A stretch of 64,000 nt of DNA, taken from an uncultured Hungatella sp. (GTDB lineage Bacteria > Bacillota > Clostridia > Lachnospirales > Lachnospiraceae). Below are positions 7,357-16,005 of the stretch, in pieces (position 1 is the stretch's first letter; every line of letters begins with the position of its first letter). Below the pieces are notes generated by a model. The model searched no databases. It saw only the letters and a list, made by a program, of their open reading frames with translations, and was not told where the DNA came from. The position numbers and the translations under genes are program-made. Location of the stretch: positions 1 to 64,000 of the forward strand of contig CATLBR010000017.1 in NCBI GenBank assembly GCA_949879795.1. The letters run 5' to 3'.

Positions 7357-9738
7357 ATGAAAAAGAACAGAAGGATGATCATGGTTTTGGCGGCGGCAGT
7401 CTTGAGCCAGGCGCTGAATCTTACAGCCTGCAGCAGGCTGGCAGGCATGTGGGACAAGACAGAACAGGAGTCTGAGACGGCTCAAAAACGGGAGGATAAA
7501 AAGGACAGGGACAAGAAAAAGAAAGATTCAAAAAAACGGGAGAAATCCGAGAAAGAAAAAAAATCAGAGAAAGAGAAAAACTCTCAAAAAGAGTTTGACA
7601 GTTATCTGGAAGTTCCCCGGCTGACCAGGGAAGAATATCCGGTTGTGGACGGTTCCACAGCCACCATCCCGTTGTCCACGGCTCTGTACCGGCTGGTGAC
7701 AGGGGCTTCCGCCCAGGAGGCCCAGGGGGCGGTGGAGCACACCAAGACCACCAACGCGTATATAAACCTGCTGTACGGGTCTGCCGACCTGGTGCTGGCC
7801 TATGAGCCGGCTCAGTCTGTGTATGATTATATGGAAAATAGCGACAGGGACCTGATTTTGAAGCCCATTGGGAAAGACGCCCTGGTGTTTATGGCCAATA
7901 AAGGGAATCCGGTCACATCCTTAAGCGGCAGTCAGCTGGTGGATATCTATACAGGAAGGTACAAAAGCTGGTCTCAGGTGGGAGGAGACGCCAAGGAGAT
8001 CGTGGCGTTTCAGCGCCCCCAGGGCTCCGGCAGCCAGACCCTTATGGAAAAACTGGTGATGGGCGGCGCTCCCATGGCCCAGGCTCCCCAGACTTACGTA
8101 GTAGGAGAGATGGGGGAGCTGATCGAGAGGGTGGCGGCTTACAACAACGACGAAAATGCCCTGGGATACTCGGTATATTTTTATGCTCAGAACATGTACC
8201 AGAAACCAGGCCTTACCTTTATGGCGGTGGATGGGGTGATGCCGGACAACGAGACCATCAAAAACGGCTCCTACCCTTATGTCAATGAGTTCTATGCGGC
8301 CATCAGGTCCGATGAGCCGGAGACTTCCCAGGCGTATCAGCTGTTTCAGTGGCTGACCACTGAGGAGGGCCAGGGCTTTGTGGAGTCTCTGGGATATGTG
8401 GGCGTGGAAGATACAGGGCGCGGGGCAGAGGAGGCCTGGCAGCCGGAAGAGATAAAACCGGGAACCGTGAAACTGGAAAAGGGCGTCAGGCTTTTGCTGG
8501 ATAAAAGATATTTGGACGGCACGGACGGAGTGGTGGTGCTGGGTCCGGATCTGTCCGTGGAGGAGACCATCACAGACAAAACCATAGATCCCACGGCCCA
8601 GGCGGTGTCGGGGGGAGAGCATGTGATCATGACCGATCTGGCCACGATGGATCAGGGGCTGTACGCCCTGGACGAGGGCAGATGGATCCTGGAGCCCCTG
8701 TACGATTTTGTGTCTTTTGAGGAAGACGGAGTCTACTACGGATACAGAGACGACCAGTTGTACTGGATGGTGTGGGATCAGAGCCGGCAGTGCTATACAG
8801 AGATGCCGGGGAGGTTCTTCCGGACAGGGGACTGCTGGTGGCGGGAAGTTGAAGACGAAAAGACCTTTCAGGTATTCGGGGGGCCGGATTTCCCCATGAC
8901 AGACGAGGCTCCCGTGAAAACCCTGGATTTCTCCGGCACGGATTTCAGCTATGGGTATGAGATGGATGAGTACTATATCGCCGAGTTTCAGGGCGGAAAC
9001 CAGCAGATCTATGACCAGAGAGGAGAACTGCTTTTTGACAAGGTCCAGGCGGTGGGAGAGCGGACGGGGGAGGTGATCTACGGCATCACTCCTGAGGCCG
9101 TGTACATAGGCACCTGGAACTACAGCGATTCCTATATTTACAATTTCAGAGAAGGGCGGATAGTCACAGAGCCCGGGGATCAGGTTCAGGGCTCCATGGT
9201 CAGCGGAGGCTGGGGATATTTCACTGTCACAAGGGGAGACAGCAAATTCGTCTGCAATGAGCAGGGCGATTGGGCTTATTCCAGCAACGGGCAGGTGTAC
9301 GACCGGTTTATAGGCGGAGAGTATTTTGGAAACTGGAAGGACGGCGTTTTGTACATAGAAAAAAAGGAGACAGAAGAGTACTATGAAATCCCCCGCCCCG
9401 AGGACACAGGCGGACTCGAGATAAGAGGCAGCCTGTTCTATCTCAACGGCGGTCAGGGGGGACAGAAACCGGCCATATACAGCGGCAGCAGATGTCTCGT
9501 GGAGGGAGAATATGTGTCATTCAGCCAGCATGAAGATTATTGCATCATCTACGGCCCCGAGAACGAGATTGTGGTGGATTACCAGGGAAATACCCTCTAT
9601 GAGGCCGAAAAAAAAGAACACTTTATGGGAATCTATGGCGGATGTTTTTTGATCAACAGGGGCAACTATATCTGTGTCACCGACCGGGAGGGAAATTGCG
9701 GTTTTCAGACTCTTTCAGGCTATATGTCAGACGACTGA
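7357..9738 (+). CDS. Large lipoprotein: phosphate-binding-like domain plus WG-repeat-like C-terminus
   Basis: GGGGAGGAG before ATG 7357 gives a 793-residue protein starting MKKNRRMIMV; an ATG at 7333 is in frame but lacks a good site. A lipobox (LTAC, Cys25) predicts membrane anchoring. A highly charged linker rich in Lys and Glu (about residues 35-75) leads into a PstS-like substrate-binding domain (DGSTATIPLSTALYRLVTGA; FQRPQGSGSQTLMEKL; LGYSVYFYAQNMY) up to about residue 355. The last 400 residues are aromatic- and Gly-rich repeats (for example EGRWILEPLYDFVSFEEDG) resembling WG/propeller repeats. No ABC transporter genes are adjacent, so sensing or surface binding is as likely as transport. 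Confidence 0.75.
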   Translation: MKKNRRMIMVLAAAVLSQALNLTACSRLAGMWDKTEQESETAQKREDKKDRDKKKKDSKKREKSEKEKKSEKEKNSQKEFDSYLEVPRLTREEYPVVDGSTATIPLSTALYRLVTGASAQEAQGAVEHTKTTNAYINLLYGSADLVLAYEPAQSVYDYMENSDRDLILKPIGKDALVFMANKGNPVTSLSGSQLVDIYTGRYKSWSQVGGDAKEIVAFQRPQGSGSQTLMEKLVMGGAPMAQAPQTYVVGEMGELIERVAAYNNDENALGYSVYFYAQNMYQKPGLTFMAVDGVMPDNETIKNGSYPYVNEFYAAIRSDEPETSQAYQLFQWLTTEEGQGFVESLGYVGVEDTGRGAEEAWQPEEIKPGTVKLEKGVRLLLDKRYLDGTDGVVVLGPDLSVEETITDKTIDPTAQAVSGGEHVIMTDLATMDQGLYALDEGRWILEPLYDFVSFEEDGVYYGYRDDQLYWMVWDQSRQCYTEMPGRFFRTGDCWWREVEDEKTFQVFGGPDFPMTDEAPVKTLDFSGTDFSYGYEMDEYYIAEFQGGNQQIYDQRGELLFDKVQAVGERTGEVIYGITPEAVYIGTWNYSDSYIYNFREGRIVTEPGDQVQGSMVSGGWGYFTVTRGDSKFVCNEQGDWAYSSNGQVYDRFIGGEYFGNWKDGVLYIEKKETEEYYEIPRPEDTGGLEIRGSLFYLNGGQGGQKPAIYSGSRCLVEGEYVSFSQHEDYCIIYGPENEIVVDYQGNTLYEAEKKEHFMGIYGGCFLINRGNYICVTDREGNCGFQTLSGYMSDD

Positions 9739-9768
9739 CCTGGGTTTGATCCTGCAAAAAAGAGGTCC

Positions 9769-10656
9769 TCACTCATGGTCTCCCTCCCGATACTGTCTGG
9801 GGGTAACGCCGTACATGGCTTTAAAACTTCTGTTAAAATAGGACAGATTGTCAAACCCTGTTTCCTGGGCCACGGTGAGCACCGGGCTTGAGGAGGAGAG
9901 CAGAAGCCTGGCGGCCACGGTCAGGCGGTATTCCCGCAGGTAGGAGACAAAGGAGGAGCCGAAACAGTTTTTGAAAAATTTCATAAAATGGGACTGGCTG
10001 AAGCCGCAGGCTTCGGCCATTTCTTTTATGGTGAGATTTTCCGCATAGTGGGTCTCAATATATTTTAGGATCAGTTTTGCTTTGTCCAGGGCTCTGCTTT
10101 TTACGGGGATATGTGCTGTCCCTACAGACACGGAGTGGGAGAACAGTATGTAAAAAAACTGGAAGAGCTGGGCCTTGACAGAGAGCTGGTAAGCCGTTGG
10201 CTTCCTGCTGCACAGCTCATCGGCCTGATCCAGACAGGCGGCGGCCTTTTCATAATCCTCCCACTCCTGGGTCAGACAGACGGGAATCTCCACCTGACGC
10301 TGGAGAAGGGGGAGAAAATATTCATTGACACACAGGTCTTCCTGCCGGGGAAACAGCATGTCCAGGCGGAAAATGATATTCTCATATTCCATGGAGCAGC
10401 CTTTTTTCTGCTCGATGGAGTGGAGCTGCCCCGGAAGGATCACCAGGATACCGCCGGCGCTCATCTCATAGGTGATGAAGTCCGCAGTGATGATCCCCTG
10501 TCCCTTTTTGATGTATACGATCTCCGTCTCATCGTGCCAGTGGAGGGGCACTCTGGAAAAGTCCAGAGGGATGGAACAGGGATAGGTGGTGTAGGGAAAT
10601 GTAAGGGCTCCGTGGGATTTTTTTTCCTGATAATTTTCGTATTCAGTGATGCTCAT
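9769..10656 (-). CDS. AraC-family regulator with cupin sensor
   Basis: This 295-residue regulator has an N-terminal cupin-like sensing domain (PLHWHDETEIVYIKKGQG) and a C-terminal double HTH of AraC type (LTIKEMAEACGFSQSHFMKFFKNCFG; VAQETGFDNLSYFNRSFKAMYGVTPRQYR). Family members activate sugar-use genes. Its target is not evident: it converges on the lipoprotein gene and is divergent from the DeoR-kinase pair 430 bp away. Confidence 0.9.
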   Translation of the reverse strand: MSITEYENYQEKKSHGALTFPYTTYPCSIPLDFSRVPLHWHDETEIVYIKKGQGIITADFITYEMSAGGILVILPGQLHSIEQKKGCSMEYENIIFRLDMLFPRQEDLCVNEYFLPLLQRQVEIPVCLTQEWEDYEKAAACLDQADELCSRKPTAYQLSVKAQLFQFFYILFSHSVSVGTAHIPVKSRALDKAKLILKYIETHYAENLTIKEMAEACGFSQSHFMKFFKNCFGSSFVSYLREYRLTVAARLLLSSSSPVLTVAQETGFDNLSYFNRSFKAMYGVTPRQYREGDHE

Positions 10657-10873
10657 AGATACCTCATGATATTATGTGTTTTTCGGTGGGGGGTGCAGGG
10701 GTCTGGCAGAAAACCCTTCTGTTTCCGTCGGGATATTGCAGGTGCCGCAAAAGCGGCGGGAATGAGAATGTGCCCCAACGGGTATAGTTTACCATGTTTT
10801 GCCAGGAACTGACAAGTGCATGTATGCATTTTTAGATGCAGCCAGGAAGGCGGGTCAGACTGATAAATTTATG

Positions 10874-10902
10874 TTGACATTTAGGTATTGGTATGATATA
10901 AC
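10874..10902 (+). promoter_or_regulatory. Promoter of the DeoR-kinase operon
   Basis: TTGACA, 17-base spacer, TATAAC. It lies in the 430-bp gap between the AraC and DeoR genes, leaving a leader of roughly 180 bases before the DeoR start. Confidence 0.7.
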
Positions 10903-10906
10903 AAAT

Positions 10907-10955
10907 ATAAACAAGAATAAACAATTGTAAAAAAGCACAAACAAGAAAACAAAAG
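10907..10955 (+). promoter_or_regulatory. Direct repeats, possible DeoR operator
   Basis: AAACAAGAA occurs at 10909-10917 and again at 10939-10947, exactly 30 bp apart (about three helical turns) and just downstream of the promoter -10 box. A/C-rich direct repeats of this kind resemble known DeoR-family operators, so autoregulation by the downstream gene is plausible. Confidence 0.45.
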
Positions 10956-11088
10956 CTGAAAATCCGCCGCCCGATAGGGGGCATGCATTCAGGTATTCCA
11001 AATGTGCCCTGCGTATATTTATCCATGGTGGTGCAGCTGTCTGCGGGCACATGAAGGTCTGCCGAGAAAGGAAAGAGAGGTGATATTT

Positions 11089-11871
11089 ATGTTTATGGAA
11101 GAGCGGCAGAAGGACATCGTGACGAGGGTAAATGAGACGGGAAGAATTCTGGTGTCTGAGATCCAGTCCCTCTATCAGGTATCTGCAGATTGCGCCAGGC
11201 GGGATCTGCGTCTGCTGGAGGGAAGAGGGCTGCTGCAGAGAACCCACGGAGGCGCCATCGCGGCTGCGGCAAAGGGAGCGCAGCCGGAAAAGATGTACAA
11301 TCCCAGGGATCTGCCCAAGGTGAGGAGTGATTATCTGGCAGTTGCGAAAAGGGCCATATCGTACATCAAGAGACAGGATATCATTTACATCACTACATCC
11401 GGCGTGGGATATTACATGGCTCTGAATCTGCCGGAGGATTTGGAGGTGACAGTTCTGACCAATTCCGTGACTACGGCAGACGCGCTGAGAACCCGGGAAA
11501 ATGTTTCCGTCATTCTCCTGGGAGGGGAGATGTCCCACAGGGGTCACTGCCATGATTTTTATACGGTGCAGATGGTGAACAATATTCGGATTGACAAGGC
11601 GTTTCTATCCCACACGGCCCTGTCTCTGGAGTTCGGAGCCTCCATACACAGCAGCTCGGGGGTAGATTTCGGCAAGGCTGTTATGAAAAAGAGCAGCATA
11701 AATATCGGTCTGTATCCATCAGAAAAGATCGGCAGGGATTCTATTCACTGTGTGTGCAGGGCTGAAGATTACGATCTGATCATAACGGATGAAAATGTCT
11801 CCGAAGATTTTCTTGCCCAGGCCAGAGAGGCCGGCATCGCATGTGATGTGGTAAAACTGCAGGAGGAGTGA
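11089..11871 (+). CDS. DeoR/GlpR-family transcriptional regulator
   Basis: This 260-residue regulator has an N-terminal DeoR HTH (MEERQKDIVTRVNETGRILV, then ISADCARRDLRLLE-like recognition helix and RTHGGA) and a C-terminal phosphosugar-sensing domain (ITTSGVGYYMALNL; VTVLTNSVTTADAL; VILLGGEMSHRGH). A longer frame from 11002 lacks a ribosome site, whereas GAGAGG precedes ATG 11089. The gene is followed after one base by a P-loop kinase gene, so the two are co-transcribed and probably act on the same metabolite. Confidence 0.9.
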   Translation: MFMEERQKDIVTRVNETGRILVSEIQSLYQVSADCARRDLRLLEGRGLLQRTHGGAIAAAAKGAQPEKMYNPRDLPKVRSDYLAVAKRAISYIKRQDIIYITTSGVGYYMALNLPEDLEVTVLTNSVTTADALRTRENVSVILLGGEMSHRGHCHDFYTVQMVNNIRIDKAFLSHTALSLEFGASIHSSSGVDFGKAVMKKSSINIGLYPSEKIGRDSIHCVCRAEDYDLIITDENVSEDFLAQAREAGIACDVVKLQEE

Positions 11872-11872
11872 T

Positions 11873-12493
11873 ATGTACTGTATTATTATAACCGGTATCC
11901 CCGCTTCGGGGAAGAGCGTTATGGCAGAATTTTTGTCTGAAAAGCTGGATCTGCCTGTCTTTTCCAAAGACAAGATCAAAGAACTGCTGTACGACGACGT
12001 AGGATTTCGGTCCAGGGAAGAAAAAGTCAGACTGGGGATTGCCGCCATGAATATCATGTATCACGCGGCAGAACAGTTGATGAGGCGGGGCAGGCCCTTT
12101 ATATTGGAGAATAATTTTGAACACATATCCAGACAGGGTCTGGAGGAGCTTCTTCAGCGGTATTCCTATATCCCTGTCGTGGTGAGTCTCACAGGAGACA
12201 GGCAGGAGCTGTACCTGCGCTTTCTGAAAAGAGACGGCACCCCCGAGAGGCACCGGGGCCACATAACAAACCGGTATCCGGAACAGGACCCTCCAGAAGA
12301 CATTTCCCCGATTCCCTACGAAGCCTTTGCCGCAGGAATCGCCGCCAGAGGGATGGACACTTTCACCGTAGACGGCCCCCACATAACCCTGGACACCACC
12401 GATTTCACAAAAATCGACTACGAAGAACTCCTGCGAAACCTCAGAACTCTCCAGGCCCAAATCCTCAATAATCCCTGCCCGCCTCCAAAATGA
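11873..12493 (+). CDS. P-loop kinase (AAA_33 type)
   Basis: This 206-residue protein has a Walker A motif, GIPASGKS (residues 8-15), and resembles small-molecule or polynucleotide kinases of the AAA_33 / chloramphenicol-phosphotransferase-like group. The mid-region ILENNFEH would supply acceptor-side contacts. The substrate is unknown. Tight coupling to a DeoR regulator, which normally senses a sugar phosphate, makes sugar or nucleoside phosphorylation a reasonable guess. A zeta-toxin-like role is possible but no antitoxin is seen. Confidence 0.7.
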   Translation: MYCIIITGIPASGKSVMAEFLSEKLDLPVFSKDKIKELLYDDVGFRSREEKVRLGIAAMNIMYHAAEQLMRRGRPFILENNFEHISRQGLEELLQRYSYIPVVVSLTGDRQELYLRFLKRDGTPERHRGHITNRYPEQDPPEDISPIPYEAFAAGIAARGMDTFTVDGPHITLDTTDFTKIDYEELLRNLRTLQAQILNNPCPPPK

Positions 12494-12572
12494 TAGAATA
12501 GTATCATCTTTTGCCATGATAAGACAAGAAAAAAAGACAATAAAGTGGGTATAATATCCACGTAACCAATGA

Positions 12573-12698
12573 GCAGTGCGAAAAAATATAAAGAAAAGTC
12601 TGCGTCGTGCTCGCACGTAAGCAGAATTTTATTTATATTTTTTCATAGGGCGAAAGCCCGTGAGCGAGATGGAGCGAAGCGGAATCGAGCGGCACTGC
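12573..12698. repeat. Folded intergenic element with nested hairpins
   Basis: GCAGTGC (12573-12579) and GCACTGC (12692-12698) form an outer inverted repeat. Inside is a long hairpin, 12581-12643: a perfect 12-bp A/T stem (AAAAAATATAAA / TTTATATTTTTT), then AAAA/TTTT, TCTGC/GCAGA and CGTG/CACG stacks. A GGGC-GAAA-GCCC tetraloop hairpin follows at 12648-12659. It resembles a MITE or REP-like extragenic repeat, or a structured leader of glgP. It contains a GTG in frame with glgP, which is not the likely start. No second copy is in the window. Confidence 0.6.
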
Positions 12699-12767
12699 GG
12701 ATACGCTCCCGCCAGTCCCCCAACACCCCATGCTTTTTCACTTCCCCCCACAGAAAAGGAGTATCCC

Positions 12768-15041
12768 ATGAACACAATAACCCAATACACAAAAAAATTA
12801 TATAACAAAGACATCTCATCCTGCACCAACCAAGAGCTGTACCACGCCCTTCTGACCCTGTCCCAGGAAGCCGCCAAATCAAAAGAGAGCGCTCAGGGAA
12901 AAAAGAAAGTATACTACATCTCTGCGGAGTTCCTCATCGGAAAGCTCTTATCCAACAACCTGATCAACTTAGGTCTCTACGACCAGGTGAAGTCAGAATT
13001 GGAAGCAGCAGGAAAACACCTGACAGACATTGAAGAGATCGAGCCGGAGCCCTCTCTTGGCAACGGCGGGTTAGGCCGTCTGGCCGCCTGCTTCCTGGAT
13101 TCCATCGCCACCCTTGGCTTCAACGGAGACGGAATCGGCTTAAACTACCATCTGGGTCTGTTCAAGCAGGAATTTGAGAACAACCTTCAGAAAGAGACTG
13201 TGAACCCCTGGATCGAATCTCACAGCTGGCTGACCCGCCGGGAAGTCAGCTATCCGGTGACCTTCGGCAATCTCACAGTCCGCTCCTGCCTCTACGACAT
13301 CGCGGTCACCGGCTACCGCAGCCGAACCAACCAGCTGCACCTCTTCGACATTGACTCTGTAGATGAAGGGATCGTCACCGAAGGCATCTCCTTCGACAAA
13401 GAAGACATCGAGAAGAACCTGACTTTATTCTTATACCCTGACGACAGCGACGAGAAGGGGCATCTGCTCCGCATATTCCAGCAGTACTTCATGGTCAGCA
13501 ACGGAGCCCAGTACATTCTTGACGAGTGTGTAAAGAAGGGATGCAATCTTCACGACCTGCCGGACTATGCAGTGATTCAGATCAACGACACCCACCCAAC
13601 CATGGTGATACCGGAGCTGATCCGCCTGCTGACAGAAAAAGGGATCGATATGGACGAGGCCATCCACATCGTGTCAAAGACCTGCGCCTACACCAATCAC
13701 ACCATTCTGGCGGAGGCTCTTGAGAAATGGCCGATCCGCTATCTGAAAAAAGTGGTTCCCCAACTGGTGCCTATCATCGAGATCCTGGACGACAAAGTGA
13801 GAAGAAAATTTGAGGACACCAGCCTTGCCATAATTGACAAAAACGACTATGTCCACATGGCCCACATGGATATCCACTATGGATTCAGCGTCAACGGAGT
13901 GGCTTATCTTCACACGGAGATATTGAAGAAGGACGAACTTCACAAGTTCTACCAGATCTATCCGGAGAAATTTAACAACAAGACCAACGGCATAACCTTC
14001 CGCCGGTGGCTTCTCCACTGCAACCATCTCCTGGCCGACTGGATCACTTCCAGGATCGGAAACGGCTACAAGCTGGACGCGGCCGAACTGGAAAAACTGG
14101 GAGAACTGATCGACGACGAGAAGGCTCTGAGAGAAGTCCAGGCCATCAAGCACGCCAACAAAAAACTTTTAAAAGACTATCTCCTGCGCACCCAGGGCAT
14201 CGAGATCGACGACCACTCTATTTTTGATATCCAGGTAAAGCGGCTTCACGAGTACAAGAGACAGCAGATGAATGCCCTGTATGTGATCCACAAATATCTG
14301 GAGATCAAGAAGGGGAAAAAACCGGGCCGCCCGATCACGATCATGTTCGGAGCCAAAGCCGCGCCGGCCTATGTCATCGCCAAAGACATCATTCACCTGA
14401 TTCTCTGCCTGGAGCAGCTGGTGAACAGTGATCCGGATGTAAGTCCGTACCTGAAAGTAGTGATGGTAGAAAATTACAATGTAACTCTGGCGGAGAAGCT
14501 GATTCCTGCCTGCGATATCTCCGAGCAGATCTCCCTTGCATCCAAGGAGGCCAGCGGAACAGGAAACATGAAGTTTATGTTAAACGGCGCAGTGACTCTG
14601 GGGACTATGGACGGTGCCAATGTTGAGATCGCGGAGCTGGTGGGCAAAGACAATATCTATATCTTCGGCGAGCACAGCGAGGCCGTCATCGAACACTACA
14701 AGAAAGAAGACTACTGCTCCAGAGATTACTATGAGAAGAATGAAGACATCAAGGAGGCTGTGGACTTCATCACAGGTCCCCAGCTGATGGAGATTGGCCA
14801 GAAAGAGAACCTGGAGAGGCTTTCCAAGGAGCTTTTGAACAAGGACTGGTTCATGACCCTTCTGGATTTCGAAGACTATGTGAAGGTGAAAGAACAGGCC
14901 TATAAGGATTTTGAGGACAGGGATTCCTGGATGAGAAAGATGTTGGTGAATATCAGCAAAGCAGGCTTCTTCTCCTCCGACAGGACTATCGCCCAGTACA
15001 ACGAGGACATCTGGAAACTGGATAAGCAGGTGAATTCCTGA
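12768..15041 (+). CDS. glgP: Glycogen/maltodextrin phosphorylase
   Basis: This GT35 enzyme releases glucose-1-phosphate from alpha-1,4-glucans with PLP. The PLP-lysine segment [15 protein letters not shown] is present, as are [16 protein letters not shown] and the [12 protein letters not shown] block. The length is 757 residues from ATG 12768, which has AAAAGGAG upstream. An in-frame GTG at 12660 would add 36 low-complexity residues encoded by the intergenic repeat and is rejected. The gene stands alone with a hairpin behind it, so it is not part of a glgBCAP operon here. Confidence 0.95.
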   Translation: MNTITQYTKKLYNKDISSCTNQELYHALLTLSQEAAKSKESAQGKKKVYYISAEFLIGKLLSNNLINLGLYDQVKSELEAAGKHLTDIEEIEPEPSLGNGGLGRLAACFLDSIATLGFNGDGIGLNYHLGLFKQEFENNLQKETVNPWIESHSWLTRREVSYPVTFGNLTVRSCLYDIAVTGYRSRTNQLHLFDIDSVDEGIVTEGISFDKEDIEKNLTLFLYPDDSDEKGHLLRIFQQYFMVSNGAQYILDECVKKGCNLHDLPDYAVIQINDTHPTMVIPELIRLLTEKGIDMDEAIHIVSKTCAYTNHTILAEALEKWPIRYLKKVVPQLVPIIEILDDKVRRKFEDTSLAIIDKNDYVHMAHMDIHYGFSVNGVAYLHTEILKKDELHKFYQIYPEKFNNKTNGITFRRWLLHCNHLLADWITSRIGNGYKLDAAELEKLGELIDDEKALREVQAIKHANKKLLKDYLLRTQGIEIDDHSIFDIQVKRLHEYKRQQMNALYVIHKYLEIKKGKKPGRPITIMFGAKAAPAYVIAKDIIHLILCLEQLVNSDPDVSPYLKVVMVENYNVTLAEKLIPACDISEQISLASKEASGTGNMKFMLNGAVTLGTMDGANVEIAELVGKDNIYIFGEHSEAVIEHYKKEDYCSRDYYEKNEDIKEAVDFITGPQLMEIGQKENLERLSKELLNKDWFMTLLDFEDYVKVKEQAYKDFEDRDSWMRKMLVNISKAGFFSSDRTIAQYNEDIWKLDKQVNS

Positions 15042-15071
15042 TTTACGGGGAAAGGTTTGGCAATAAAAAAG

Positions 15072-15115
15072 AGGGTGTTGCAAAATCATCAACATAGATG
15101 ATAGAGCAATACCCT
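15072..15115 (+). terminator. Hairpin downstream of glgP
   Basis: AGGGTGTTGC (15072-15081) pairs with GCAATACCCT (15106-15115), and ATCATC pairs with GATGAT inside it. It probably ends glgP transcription, although the following T run is weak (TTGCTCTGTTT). The outer sequence resembles insertion-sequence termini, so a transposon remnant is an alternative. Confidence 0.5.
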
Positions 15116-15181
15116 TTGCTCTGTTTATGCCCCAAAATCCTGCTGGCTCCTATCCAGACGTTCCTCCCGCACGGGATCGGT

Positions 15182-15985
15182 TCATTCCCCGCTCTTTTCC
15201 AGTCCCAGAAGGTACTGCACTCCGTGGAGAAGTCCGTCCTCATGAATGGAGTCCGTGACATAATCCGCGGCCGCCTTTACCTGGTCGTTGCCATTGCCCA
15301 TGGCGATACCCACGCCTGCGTAGCGGATCATGGGGATATCGTTGTATCCGTCCCCGACGGCGGCTATCTGGTCTCTGGAATATCCGTACCGCTGGGCCAC
15401 TTTCTGGATCCCCAGGCTTTTGCTTCCGCCTTTTGGGGTGATGTCGAAGGCTCCCCCATCGTGCCATCGGGTGATGTCGCACAGAGGCAGGCGGGAGGCG
15501 AGAAGTTTCTGATTCCTGTCGTCCGTGTATGGAATCATCTGATATACCGGATGTTCTAGTCCCCGCTCCATATAAGGTTCCACCGGGGGTATGGCTGTTC
15601 CGATCTGCGCCTGGAGCCTCTCAAGCTCCGGGGTGATACGGTTTACATACATGGCATCCCGCTCCATGAACATCAGGGCGCATTCCAGCTCCCTGCTCAG
15701 ATCCAGCATGATTCTGATCTGGGAAGCGGGGATGGGATTCTCGTACAGGACAGAATACCCGGCATCCAGACAGAGACTGCCGTTTAAAAGGACATGACCG
15801 TCAAAGACAAGGCGGCCCAGAAGATTTTCTTCCTGGATCTCCAAAAGGTGCCGGCCGGTGGCCGTGAAACAGCGGATTCCCGCTTTCCGGGCCAGGTCCA
15901 GAGCTTCGTATGTGCAGGGGCGGATGCCCTGCTCGGTAAAGTCTCTCAACGTCCCGTCTATGTCGAAAAAAACAGCTTTTATCAT
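15182..15985 (-). CDS. Cof-type HAD hydrolase
   Basis: This 267-residue HAD-superfamily phosphatase has the nucleophile motif VFFDIDGTL (D8, D10), a C2-type cap, and the C-terminal GGSKSLGIQKVAQRYGYSRDQIAAVGDGYNDIPMI. Cof-type members dephosphorylate sugar phosphates, nucleotides or PLP. AAGGAG upstream of ATG 15985 fixes the start; a much longer open frame upstream is antisense to the WYL gene and is not coding. The substrate is unknown. Confidence 0.9.
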   Translation of the reverse strand: MIKAVFFDIDGTLRDFTEQGIRPCTYEALDLARKAGIRCFTATGRHLLEIQEENLLGRLVFDGHVLLNGSLCLDAGYSVLYENPIPASQIRIMLDLSRELECALMFMERDAMYVNRITPELERLQAQIGTAIPPVEPYMERGLEHPVYQMIPYTDDRNQKLLASRLPLCDITRWHDGGAFDITPKGGSKSLGIQKVAQRYGYSRDQIAAVGDGYNDIPMIRYAGVGIAMGNGNDQVKAAADYVTDSIHEDGLLHGVQYLLGLEKSGE

Positions 15986-16005
15986 AACATTTCTCCTTAT
16001 CTCGT

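Noticed and set aside
11873-12493. Zeta-type toxin of a toxin-antitoxin pair with the DeoR protein
   Set aside because: The upstream gene is a full-length sugar-sensing DeoR regulator, not an epsilon-like antitoxin, and the kinase lacks clear zeta-toxin hallmarks beyond the P-loop.
12660-12767. Upstream GTG start for glycogen phosphorylase
   Set aside because: The added residues come from the folded intergenic element, and AAAAGGAG sits before ATG 12768.
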